Assembly (NCBI GenBank): GCA_004555735.1
Contig: SFHH01000140.1
Coordinates: 1-5,360 of the forward strand
Source: Acidaminococcus fermentans
GTDB taxonomy: Bacteria > Bacillota_C > Negativicutes > Acidaminococcales > Acidaminococcaceae
Direction of reading: 5' to 3'
Length of the DNA: 5,360 nt
Numbering within the stretch: position 1 is the first letter of the stretch; each line of letters begins with the position of its first letter. Under the pieces are notes generated by a model. The model ran no database searches. It was not told the origin of the DNA and saw only the letters and a program-made list of their open reading frames with translations. The position numbers and the translations under genes are program-made. Below, piece by piece: positions 1-5,360 of the stretch.

Positions 1-788
1 GCCCCCGCCGGTGGGAACGGTCAGGGTATAGATCCGGTTTTCCTTATTCTTCCCCATCTGGATGCACCACCGAAGGATTTCGCACCGCTTCCGATTCAGA
101 TCATTTTGCGGATGGAAGAATCCCTTTTCCTTCAAGGCGGAAAAGAACCGTTCATGGAGCTGTTCCAGAGAAGCAAAACCGCCCCTCTTCACCGCGCCCC
201 TCTGCATATAGGCTTCTGTGTCCAAAAAGTCTCCATCCACCAGACAGGAATAGAGCATCCGCAACCAAAGCACTTGTCCAATGGCATCGGGCTTCCCATC
301 GTTCTGATAATGTTGGGCCACCTGCTCGATGGCTTTGACCGGTTTCGGTGCTTCCAGCTCCTGTTCCCAAGCAAAATAATCAGGAACTTTTTTCTTCAAT
401 CGGGCCGAAAGAGTATTTCCTCCCGGCAAATCTGCCTGTGATCCAAAATCCGGCAATTCTGCATGATGTCCGGCAATACAGAAAGCTTCCATTACAGATG
501 TAGAGGTTCCATTTTTGCCAAAAGCTGGACCCCCGCCGTAGAATGGTCCACTCGGCCATGTGTCTGCCCCAAAAGGTATTTCTGGAAGTCCGCACTGTAC
601 TTACCTGCGTCATGGTACAGCCCGCACTGCCGGGCCGCTTCCTTCATTTCCGGAGTAGGAGCAAACTCCTCCGCCAGCCGGGCCACCTGCTGGAGATGGT
701 CCAGCAGGAGCTGAGGCGGCCGTTTTCCCTCTGGATCCAGATGGGCCAAATATGGTTTTCTATCCAACATTGCCTGTTGCAACTCCAT
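1..788 (-). pseudogene. cas3: CRISPR-associated helicase-nuclease Cas3, N-terminal part, probably type I-C; frameshifted in the HD domain and cut by the window edge
   Basis: Cas3 is the nuclease-helicase that Cascade recruits to degrade invading DNA. The first reading frame (788-492, 98 aa) holds LAHL near the N-terminus, the HD motif at H59-D60 in LYHDAGKYS, and D81-H82 in VDHSTAG. It stops at TAA 494-492. The rest continues in the -1 frame: IAGHHAELPD (H108-H109 in corrected numbering), then LVDGDFLDTE near 183-192, and ends in frame at base 1 with LTVPTGGG, the start of the helicase Walker A motif. Gly replaces the usual Ala of VDAD. Adding one A to the A-run at 516-512 gives 263 uninterrupted codons reading LAKNGTSTSVMEAFCIAGHH. 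The remaining helicase and presumably cas5, cas8c and cas7 lie beyond the left edge. Identity as Cas3 is firm; subtype I-C rests on the motif wording. Whether it is inactive, recoded or a sequencing error cannot be decided here. Confidence 0.88.
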
Positions 789-797
789 CCCCTCCTT
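789..797 (-). promoter_or_regulatory. Strong ribosome binding site of cas3; makes the start codon ambiguous
   Basis: AAGGAGGGG lies directly against the ATG at 788, leaving only 2 nt after AGGAGG, which is too close for good initiation. An in-frame TTG at 782 has 8 nt spacing and fits better. An ATG at 770 is about 20 nt away. In-frame TAG and TAA codons just upstream exclude any earlier start. The conserved part of the protein begins near residue 13, so all three starts keep the domain intact. Confidence 0.7.
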
Positions 798-808
798 CTG
801 TTCTTTTT

Positions 809-817
809 ACTATACCA
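809..817 (-). promoter_or_regulatory. Extended -10 promoter of cas3
   Basis: The minus strand reads TGG then TATAGT, an extended -10 element (TGN plus a hexamer with five of six consensus bases). It lies 12 nt upstream of the ribosome binding site. A run of six T sits about 15 nt upstream of the hexamer in place of a recognisable -35, as is tolerated by extended -10 promoters. It would give a leader of only some 12-20 nt. It lies downstream of the smpB terminator, which suggests cas3 is transcribed separately from the smpB unit. Confidence 0.55.
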
Positions 818-892
818 TATCCTGTGGGTAAAAAACTCCCCGATGCACACCATCCAGCAAATGATGGACCCTTCGTCCTCTTCCTCCTCTGC

Positions 893-943
893 AAAAAAGC
901 TGCGGCCTCACCTTCCCCTTCCAGGACGGTATGATCCGCAGCT
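893..943 (-). terminator. Intrinsic terminator of the rnr-smpB unit
   Basis: Beginning 10 nt after the smpB stop, the minus strand has an 8-bp perfect stem, AGCTGCGG (943-936) with CCGCAGCT (905-898), followed at once by a T run overlapping 898-893. The 30-nt loop is long but can add inner pairs (ACC with GGT). The plus strand also has a T-rich stretch beyond the stem, so it may work weakly in both directions. Confidence 0.8.
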
Positions 944-953
944 CTTTTCTTGT

Positions 954-1418
954 TTACCGGTTCCGTTCTTTCATGGCCCGGTCGATATCCCGTTTAGCAG
1001 CCCGGTCCGCCATGGCCTGGCGCTTGTCGTAGAGTTTTTTCCCGGTGGCCAGGGCCAGTTTGCATTTCACCAATCCGTGGCTGAAATACAGCTGGAGGGG
1101 GACCAGGGTGAATCCTTTTTCTTTGGTCTTTCCGATCAGCTTCTGGATTTCCCTTTTGTGCATCAGCAGCTTCCGGTCCCGGAGAGGATCTACATTGAAC
1201 CGGTTCCCCTGTTCGTAAGGACTGATGTGGAGGTTGTAGATGTATACTTCACTGCTCTTGGTCACGGCTGCATAGGAATCCTTCAGGTTGGCCTTCCCCT
1301 GGCGGAGGGATTTCACTTCCGTCCCGGTAAGGACCATGCCGGTTTCATAGGTTTCGTGGATGAAATAGTCATGCCTTGCTTTCCTGTTTTCTGCGATTAC
1401 CTTCACTGGCTTTTCCAT
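954..1418 (-). CDS. smpB: SsrA (tmRNA)-binding protein SmpB
   Basis: SmpB binds tmRNA (SsrA) and, with EF-Tu, brings it to stalled ribosomes for trans-translation, tagging the nascent peptide for proteolysis. The 154-aa product is the usual family length. It shows the typical N-terminal block (ENRKARHDYFI, then GTEVKSLRQGKANLKDSYA), the middle HISPYEQGNRFNVDPLRDRKLL, and the C-terminal GKKLYDKRQ followed by a basic tail rich in R and K that enters the decoding site in the empty mRNA channel. The ATG at 1418 is preceded by AGAAGAAGGGA at about 8 nt spacing and starts directly into the conserved region, so the start is secure. The gene overlaps the 3' end of rnr by 50 nt in a different frame, implying co-transcription and probably coupled translation. 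No ssrA gene is visible in the 165 nt after it, where B. subtilis has one. Confidence 0.97.
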   Translation of the reverse strand: MEKPVKVIAENRKARHDYFIHETYETGMVLTGTEVKSLRQGKANLKDSYAAVTKSSEVYIYNLHISPYEQGNRFNVDPLRDRKLLMHKREIQKLIGKTKEKGFTLVPLQLYFSHGLVKCKLALATGKKLYDKRQAMADRAAKRDIDRAMKERNR

Positions 1419-3831
1419 GTTTCCGATCCCTTCTTCTCCGCCGTCGGCGGTTGTTTTTCTTCTTTCCGCTTTTTTCTGCTCCTGCCGCAGTCCCCTGGGG
1501 CAGGAGCTGGCTCAGCCCGGCCCCGTTTTGTTTCTGGGACCCGCTCTTTTTCTTTTTCCTGCGGCCGCTCTTCTTCCCGGTCTCTTTCCGACCTTCGCTC
1601 TTCCGGCCAGTGGTCTCATTCCGCAGTCTTCCCGTAGCAATGCCGGTCTTGGTCTTCTTTTGCCGTCCCAATTCCCGGCGCATCTGGTCTGCCGCTTCCG
1701 GTGCCAGGCCGGCCAGGACGAAATCGATCTTCCGCTCGGAGACGTCCACCTGGAGGACCTGGATTTCCACCTGGTCACCCAGCCGGTACCGATGGCCTAG
1801 ATGCTGGCCGATCAGAGCATACTGGCCGTCCACATAATCATAGTAATCATCCGTAAGGCTGGAGATGTGGACCAGCCCTTCCACTCCATTTTCCAGTTCC
1901 ACAAAGAAGCCAAAGGAAGAGACTCCGGAAATGGTCCCGGCAAATTCCTGCCCCACGAACTGGAGCATGTATTCAGCCATCTTCAGATCCACCGTCTGCC
2001 GTTCCGCATCGATGGCAGCCCGTTCCCGGATGGAACAGTGGGAGGCCACCAGGCTCAGCCGCTGGGTCCTCTCTTCCGCCTGCTGCCGGCTCAGCCGTTC
2101 ACCCTCCAGCTGCCGGCGCAGGAGCCGGTGGACCATCAGGTCCGGATAACGGCGGATAGGAGAAGTGAAATGGGTATAGAAGTGTGCCGCCAGACCGAAA
2201 TGGCCGATATTCTCCGTCTGGTAGAGGGCCTGACGCATGCTCCGGAGCGCTACGGTAGAAATCAGCTTTTCTTCCGGCTTCCCAGACACTTTGTCCAGGG
2301 CCCGCTGGAGTTCCTTAGGACGCATCTTCTCTTCTATTTTCAGGGTGACTCCGAAGAGAGCCATCAGCTTGGCCAGGTTCTGGATCTTTTCTGGATCCGG
2401 CAGGTCGTGGACCCGGTAGATGAAGGGCCGTTTGTGTTTGGCCATAAAGCCGGCTACTGTTTCGTTGGCGGCCAGCATGAATTCTTCGATGAGCATCTCG
2501 GCCACGGACCGTTCCCGCTTCACGATGGCCACTGGATGTTTCTCTTCATCCAGGAGCACCTTTTGTTCCGGCAGTTCGAAATTGATGGCGCCCCGGCGTT
2601 CCCTCTTTTTATGGAGCACCTGCTGGAGCTGAGCCATATTTTCCAGCATGGGAACGATGTCCGCATATTTCTCCCGCAGGTCCTCATCCTGATCCACCAG
2701 GATGGCCCTCACATCAGGATAGTTCATCCGATGATGGTTGTTGATCACGCTGGGCGCGATGGTGAAGGAAATGATCCGGCCGGTCTTCCCGTCGATGAGC
2801 ATCTCACAGGCCATGGTAAGCCGGTCTTCCCCTTCGTTCAGGCTGCAGATGCCATTGCTCAGTTCCACCGGCAGCATAGGCAGCACCCGATCCACCAGGT
2901 AGACGCTGGTCCCCCGTTCATAAGCTTCCTGATCCAGCAGGGAATGGGGCTGCACATAGTAGCTCACATCGGCGATATAGACCCCCAGGAAGTAATTGTC
3001 TCCCTGTTTTTCCACATAGACGGCATCGTCAAGGTCCTTGGAATCCACCCCGTCGATGGTGATGATATTCCATTTCCGCCGATCCAGCCGGTTCTGGATT
3101 TCCTTCTTTTTGATTTTCTGTTCCACTTTCTCCGCAGCCGCCTGGACAGGTGCCGGGAATTTGGTGGGCAAGTCGTTGTCCTTGATGATGGAAAGGATTT
3201 CCAGGCCGATATCCCCGGGTTTCCCCAGGATCTCCACGATCTTTCCTTCCGCGTTCCGCCGTTCATCCGGCCAAGTAGTGATTTCCACCACGACTTTTTC
3301 TTTGTCACGGGCTCCGTTGAAATCTTTCCGGCGTACATAGATGTCCCGGCCCACTCGTTTGTTGTCCGGGATCACGAAGCCGAATTCTCCCGATTTGCTG
3401 AAGGTCCCCACCAGTTTATGATGGGCCCGGTCCAGGATCCGGATGATCTTCCCTTCCAGCCGGTCGTCGAAGCCGCTCTTCATCACCCGGGCCATGACTG
3501 TATCTCCGTCCATGGCGCCGCTGAGGCTGCTGGCCGGGATAAAGAGATCCCCGTCAGCCGTTTTCTCCTCCGGGATCACAAAGGCAAAGCCCTTGCTGGT
3601 CACCTGGCAGCGGCCTACCACCAGACCCATGGCCGCCGGCAGTCCATAGGTATTGAACCGGGTCTTTACCACCTGTCCCCGGTCTTCCAGGTCTTTCAGC
3701 ACCTGCCAGAACAGCTTCAGGTCATCGCCTTCCAGCGCCAAGGCTTTCAGCAGTTCTTCCGCTCCCACAGGGGCCACCGGATGTTCCTTCATATATCCTA
3801 GGAGCCGTGTTTCCAATTCCGTATTCGTCAT
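1369..3831 (-). CDS. rnr: Ribonuclease R, 3'-5' exoribonuclease
   Basis: RNase R is a processive cytoplasmic 3'-5' exoribonuclease that digests structured RNA, including rRNA fragments and the non-stop mRNAs released by trans-translation. The 820-aa product has a winged-helix start (about 1-65), two cold-shock OB domains (about 66-125, with GFAFVIPEE; and 140-185, with GEFGFVIPD), the RNB catalytic domain (about 250-575) and an S1 domain (about 625-708, with VSSFGFFVELENGVEGLVHISSL). Catalytic acids are seen in TIDGVDSKDLDDA as D260, D266, D268 and D269, matching the spacing of D272, D278 and D280 of the E. coli enzyme. FTSPIRRYPDLMVHRLL (about 555-571) is the other RNB signature. The tail from about 720 is Lys/Arg rich with seven consecutive Arg at 795-801. 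In E. coli the basic tail recruits the enzyme to SmpB-tmRNA. The ATG at 3831 overlaps the thioesterase stop as ATGA and follows AGGAG by 5 nt. The 3' end runs 50 nt into smpB. Confidence 0.97.
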   Translation of the reverse strand: MTNTELETRLLGYMKEHPVAPVGAEELLKALALEGDDLKLFWQVLKDLEDRGQVVKTRFNTYGLPAAMGLVVGRCQVTSKGFAFVIPEEKTADGDLFIPASSLSGAMDGDTVMARVMKSGFDDRLEGKIIRILDRAHHKLVGTFSKSGEFGFVIPDNKRVGRDIYVRRKDFNGARDKEKVVVEITTWPDERRNAEGKIVEILGKPGDIGLEILSIIKDNDLPTKFPAPVQAAAEKVEQKIKKKEIQNRLDRRKWNIITIDGVDSKDLDDAVYVEKQGDNYFLGVYIADVSYYVQPHSLLDQEAYERGTSVYLVDRVLPMLPVELSNGICSLNEGEDRLTMACEMLIDGKTGRIISFTIAPSVINNHHRMNYPDVRAILVDQDEDLREKYADIVPMLENMAQLQQVLHKKRERRGAINFELPEQKVLLDEEKHPVAIVKRERSVAEMLIEEFMLAANETVAGFMAKHKRPFIYRVHDLPDPEKIQNLAKLMALFGVTLKIEEKMRPKELQRALDKVSGKPEEKLISTVALRSMRQALYQTENIGHFGLAAHFYTHFTSPIRRYPDLMVHRLLRRQLEGERLSRQQAEERTQRLSLVASHCSIRERAAIDAERQTVDLKMAEYMLQFVGQEFAGTISGVSSFGFFVELENGVEGLVHISSLTDDYYDYVDGQYALIGQHLGHRYRLGDQVEIQVLQVDVSERKIDFVLAGLAPEAADQMRRELGRQKKTKTGIATGRLRNETTGRKSEGRKETGKKSGRRKKKKSGSQKQNGAGLSQLLPQGTAAGAEKSGKKKNNRRRRRRRDRKHGKASEGNRRKQESKA
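1438..1450 (-). repeat. Short GC-only hairpin in the Arg tract, just upstream of the smpB ribosome binding site
   Basis: CCGCC-GAC-GGCGG forms a 5-bp all-GC stem with a 3-nt loop inside the polyarginine codons of rnr. It ends next to the AGAAGAAGGGA that serves smpB. It could affect access to that site, but it could also arise simply from Arg codon choice. Confidence 0.4.
1478..1507 (-). repeat. Strong inverted repeat (9-bp perfect stem) inside the rnr tail
   Basis: GCTCCTGCC (1507-1499) pairs perfectly with GGCAGGAGC (1486-1478). After one mismatch, CAG and CTG add three more pairs around a 4-nt loop. It encodes part of the non-basic stretch LSQLLPQGTAAGAE (773-786), which interrupts an otherwise Lys/Arg-rich tail. 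An A-rich stretch, not a T run, follows it on the coding strand, so it is not an ordinary terminator. It could be an mRNA-processing or stabilising structure about 60 nt before smpB. Confidence 0.6.
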
Positions 3832-4229
3832 GCTTTCTCCTCATACATCAGCTTGCCGTCCGCTTCCGCTGCGATGCTCCCGTCCTCCCGGACCACCTGC
3901 CCGGTCATTTCCAGCAGCTGCCCTTTCCTCCGCTTCACTTTGGTGATCACTTCGATCCGTTCCCCGATGCGCACCGGCTGCCGAAAGCGGACTTCCAGCC
4001 GAGCCGTGTAGGCCACTTTGTGTTCATACATATAAGGATAATTCCCCATGGTCTCGTCCAGCAGGGTGGATATCAGTCCTCCGTGCATCCGGCCATCATA
4101 GCTTTGATGGACCGGCTGGGGCACGAAGCTGGTATAGCAGCCTTCCGCATCAGTGCGGAAATGCAGGTGGAGCCCCATAGGGTTGTCCTTCCCACAGCCG
4201 AAACACATGGTATCTCTCGTTCTTTCCAT
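3828..4229 (-). CDS. Hotdog-fold thioesterase of the PaaI/4HBT superfamily
   Basis: The 133-aa product is probably an acyl-CoA thioesterase; its substrate cannot be told from sequence. The 4HBT hallmark is HGGLISTLLDETMG (49-62): HGG would bind the thioester and D58 or E59 is the likely catalytic acid at the start of the central helix. Near the N-terminus CFGCGKDNPMGLHLHF (9-24) carries the C-x-x-C-G-x-x-N-P-x-G-L block seen in a subgroup of small uncharacterised PaaI-like proteins. The second half fits the remaining beta strands (ARLEVRFRQPVRIGERIEV). The frame is open further upstream to 4322, but that stretch overlaps the esterase gene. The ATG at 4229 has GGAGG 10 nt upstream and starts just before the conserved block. 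The gene lies 5 nt after the esterase stop, and its own stop overlaps the rnr start as ATGA. The B. subtilis cluster lacks this gene in this position, as far as I recall. Confidence 0.88.
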   Translation of the reverse strand: MERTRDTMCFGCGKDNPMGLHLHFRTDAEGCYTSFVPQPVHQSYDGRMHGGLISTLLDETMGNYPYMYEHKVAYTARLEVRFRQPVRIGERIEVITKVKRRKGQLLEMTGQVVREDGSIAAEADGKLMYEEKA

Positions 4230-4234
4230 TTTCT

Positions 4235-4972
4235 CTATGCCTCCAAAAAAGCCTCTATGGCCGTATAAATGGTTTGTCGGCCTTTGTATAAAGTTATGAC
4301 GTGACGGGCCTGAGGGATCCACAGCAGCTGTTTTTCCTGGGAAGCAGCTTGATCAGCAATGTATTGGGCGCTTTCCGGCCGTACCGTATGGTCTGTTTTG
4401 GACTGAATGATCAGCAGGGGCTGATCCACCTGGGACAGATATTTCCCTTTGACGGCCTTCAGCAGCCGGACCAACTGATGGACGGCTTTGATAGGCATAC
4501 AGCGATAGGCCACATTGTACCGTTCCGGAGCATCGATGGTCCTCGGATGTTTGGGGATGGCCCAGTAGGGCAGCCGGTCCGCCAGCCAGAGGAAATATAC
4601 ACGCCAGTCGTAGAGGTAGATGGGAGTGGAAATCACCACCAGCTTGTCCACATCCGTTACCGCCCCGGCATACAGGCTCAGCAGCCCTCCCATGGAAAGG
4701 CCGATGACCGTCACTTGGGAACAGCAGGCCCGGAGATGGGCCACTCCGTCCCGCACCTGTTTTTCCCATTGTTCTGCTTTTACATCCAGCAAATCATGGG
4801 GATCCGTCCCGTGGCCCGCCAGAAGCAGTCCTTCCACCGTATATCCCTTCCGGTGGAGCTGTTCTCCCAGTTCCCGCAGCTCAGAAGGACTGCCGGTGAA
4901 GCCATGGATCAGCAGGACCCCTTTATGGTTTCCACCCTGCCAAAAGAACGGTTCTGCTCCAGGCAGTACCAT
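4235..4972 (-). CDS. est: Alpha/beta-hydrolase carboxylesterase, Est30 (YvaK) type
   Basis: This is a 245-aa cytoplasmic serine esterase with no signal peptide. It has the features of the carboxylesterase group typified by Geobacillus Est30 and B. subtilis YvaK, which hydrolyse short to medium acyl esters. The oxyanion-hole motif HGFTGS is at 23-28 and the nucleophile elbow GLSMGG at 91-96, with Ser93. Asp194 in SKTDHTV and His224 in ARHVITL complete the triad, close to S94/D193/H223 of Est30. LLLAGHGTDP (49-58) is also typical. A cap region follows strand 6 (about 115-180). Length is normal for the family. The ATG at 4972 has AAGGGGGAG about 5 nt upstream. The gene sits between secG and rnr exactly as yvaK does in B. 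subtilis, supporting the assignment. Only 23 nt separate its start from the secG terminator, so its transcripts probably come from readthrough. The native substrate is unknown. Confidence 0.93.
   Translation of the reverse strand: MVLPGAEPFFWQGGNHKGVLLIHGFTGSPSELRELGEQLHRKGYTVEGLLLAGHGTDPHDLLDVKAEQWEKQVRDGVAHLRACCSQVTVIGLSMGGLLSLYAGAVTDVDKLVVISTPIYLYDWRVYFLWLADRLPYWAIPKHPRTIDAPERYNVAYRCMPIKAVHQLVRLLKAVKGKYLSQVDQPLLIIQSKTDHTVRPESAQYIADQAASQEKQLLWIPQARHVITLYKGRQTIYTAIEAFLEA
4240..4244 (-). promoter_or_regulatory. Ribosome binding site that fixes the thioesterase start
   Basis: GGAGG lies inside the last codons of the esterase gene, 10 nt before the ATG at 4229, and overlaps Leu-Glu-Ala just ahead of the esterase TAG (4237-4235). 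It supports the 133-aa form over a longer one starting at 4322 and suggests translation is coupled to the esterase. Confidence 0.65.
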
Positions 4973-4995
4973 GGTCTCTCCCCCTTCCCCATAGC

Positions 4996-5027
4996 AAAAA
5001 TGGCATTACCCGACCCAGGCAATGCCA
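4996..5027 (-). terminator. Intrinsic terminator after secG
   Basis: The coding strand reads TGGCATTGCC, a 7-nt loop, then GGTAATGCCA and five T. The stem is 10 bp, with a single G-T wobble. It starts 30 nt after the secG stop and ends 23 nt before the esterase start, so it separates secG from the genes behind it, or limits their readthrough. Confidence 0.88.
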
Positions 5028-5057
5028 CTGTGAATTGTGTGAACGTTCTTCAATTGC

Positions 5058-5282
5058 TTACTGCAAGCGGGCGATTGCCACGTTGATGACAGCAAAGATC
5101 AGACCCAATACTACGGTGATCCGGGCCAATGCTTCATCCATATCGGTGGGTTTGCCACCGAACAGGGACTCGCCACCCCCCATTCCGCTGAAGCCGGCGC
5201 TCTTCCCGGACTGGAGCAGGATGGAACCGATCATCAGGATGCTCACGATCACATCAAGGACCATCAATATATCTAAAGCCAC
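5058..5282 (-). CDS. secG: Preprotein translocase subunit SecG
   Basis: SecG is the small membrane subunit of the SecYEG channel and assists SecA-driven protein export. The 74-aa product has two predicted transmembrane helices (about 4-23 and 53-71) joined by a loop with the family signature LLQSGKSAGFSG (22-33), a GGGESLFG segment and ARITVVLGLIF at the start of the second helix. Length is normal for Firmicutes. The GTG at 5282 is the preferred start: GGAGGG at 5295-5290 lies 7 nt upstream. The frame stays open to another GTG at 5297, but that would overlap the ribosome binding site itself. An ATG at 5264 would cut into the first helix. The gene has its own promoter and its own terminator. 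Confidence 0.95.
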   Translation of the reverse strand: MALDILMVLDVIVSILMIGSILLQSGKSAGFSGMGGGESLFGGKPTDMDEALARITVVLGLIFAVINVAIARLQ

Positions 5283-5289
5283 AGGTATT

Positions 5290-5295
5290 CCCTCC
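5290..5295 (-). promoter_or_regulatory. Ribosome binding site that fixes the secG GTG start
   Basis: GGAGGG is 7 nt from the GTG at 5282. This favours a 74-aa SecG over a 79-aa form beginning at the upstream GTG (5297). Confidence 0.75.
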
Positions 5296-5312
5296 ACATA
5301 TCAGATTCTTAT

Positions 5313-5342
5313 ATTTTACACCATACCATTGGATTTTGTCCA
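5313..5342 (-). promoter_or_regulatory. Sigma-70-type promoter of secG
   Basis: On the minus strand a -35 TGGACA (5342-5337) and a -10 TAAAAT (5318-5313) are separated by 18 nt; each matches five of six consensus bases. The expected start near 5306 gives a leader of about 24 nt. A short inverted repeat, TGTCC (5356-5352) with GGACA (5341-5337), overlaps the -35; it may be chance or an operator half-site pair. Confidence 0.6.
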
Positions 5343-5360
5343 GAGTTTCCGGGACACTCA

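Noticed and set aside
850..867. Small inverted repeat CCATC...GATGG in the gap before cas3
   Set aside because: A 5-bp stem is expected by chance in this length. It lies upstream of the promoter with no partner copy, so an operator call is unsupported.
789..953. Search for a tmRNA gene or CRISPR repeats in the gap between smpB and cas3
   Set aside because: At 165 nt it is too short for ssrA, which is about 350 nt, and it contains no direct repeats. Only the terminator, promoter and ribosome binding site are seen.
1450..1466. Possible programmed -1 frameshift site (GAAAAAC followed by a GC hairpin) near the end of rnr
   Set aside because: The heptamer begins with G rather than A, the spacer to the hairpin is only about 2 nt, and the -1 frame ends after about 17 codons in a sequence with no recognisable feature.
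543..1637. A 364-codon open frame on the plus strand across cas3, the intergenic gap, smpB and the end of rnr
   Set aside because: It is codon-aligned with smpB and the first cas3 frame, crosses two well-supported genes and a terminator, and its product is low-complexity and rich in Phe, Pro and Ser.
1801..3801. A 666-codon open frame on the plus strand opposite rnr
   Set aside because: Its codons lie exactly opposite the rnr codons, so it stays open because rnr seldom uses TTA, CTA and TCA. It resembles no family, and RNase R on the other strand is unmistakable.
4230..4322. Longer N-terminus for the thioesterase, starting at 4322
   Set aside because: It would overlap the esterase by nearly 90 nt. 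The added residues are not part of the hotdog fold, and the GGAGG site favours the ATG at 4229.
5041..5048. GAACGTTC palindrome after secG as a LexA-like box
   Set aside because: The Firmicute LexA site needs four bases between GAAC and GTTC; here there are none, and the site is not at a promoter.
4301..5086. A 261-codon open frame on the plus strand opposite the esterase
   Set aside because: It is codon-aligned antisense to a gene with a complete catalytic triad, and also runs through the secG terminator.

Overview
The window carries six genes, all on the minus strand, so it reads right to left. GC looks moderately high (mid-50s by eye) and Shine-Dalgarno sites are strong. The order secG, carboxylesterase, (thioesterase), rnr, smpB matches the secG-yvaK-rnr-smpB cluster of Bacillus subtilis. 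With the codon choice, this suggests a fairly GC-rich Firmicute. A Negativicute such as an Acidaminococcus relative is my low-confidence guess; no marker gene here settles it.

Right to left: a sigma-70-type promoter (5313-5342) drives secG (GTG start at 5282), followed by a clear intrinsic terminator (4996-5027). Next is a tightly packed group: an Est30-type carboxylesterase (4972-4235), a small hotdog-fold thioesterase (4229-3828), rnr for RNase R (3831-1369) and smpB (1418-954). The esterase and thioesterase genes are 5 nt apart, the thioesterase stop overlaps the rnr start as ATGA, and rnr overlaps smpB by 50 nt. A hairpin followed by six T (893-943) ends this unit.

Left of that terminator is a 165-nt gap with an extended -10 promoter and a strong SD. 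It leads into the first 263 codons of a Cas3 helicase-nuclease, probably type I-C, which runs off the left edge just at its Walker A motif. The HD nuclease domain of this cas3 is split by a single-base frameshift at a run of five A (512-516 on the plus strand, as T). A TAATG stop-start overlap lies at the break. In B. subtilis the tmRNA gene ssrA follows smpB; here a CRISPR-Cas locus begins instead.

Functionally, rnr and smpB form a trans-translation and RNA-decay pair: SmpB delivers tmRNA to stalled ribosomes, and RNase R is recruited through its Lys/Arg-rich tail to degrade the faulty mRNA. SecG belongs to the Sec translocon. The esterase and thioesterase are probably general ester hydrolases without a visible link to RNA metabolism. 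The window contains no tRNA or rRNA gene, no CRISPR array and no insertion sequence that I can see. The most notable observations are the broken cas3, the heavily overlapped rnr-smpB junction and a strong hairpin inside the rnr tail.
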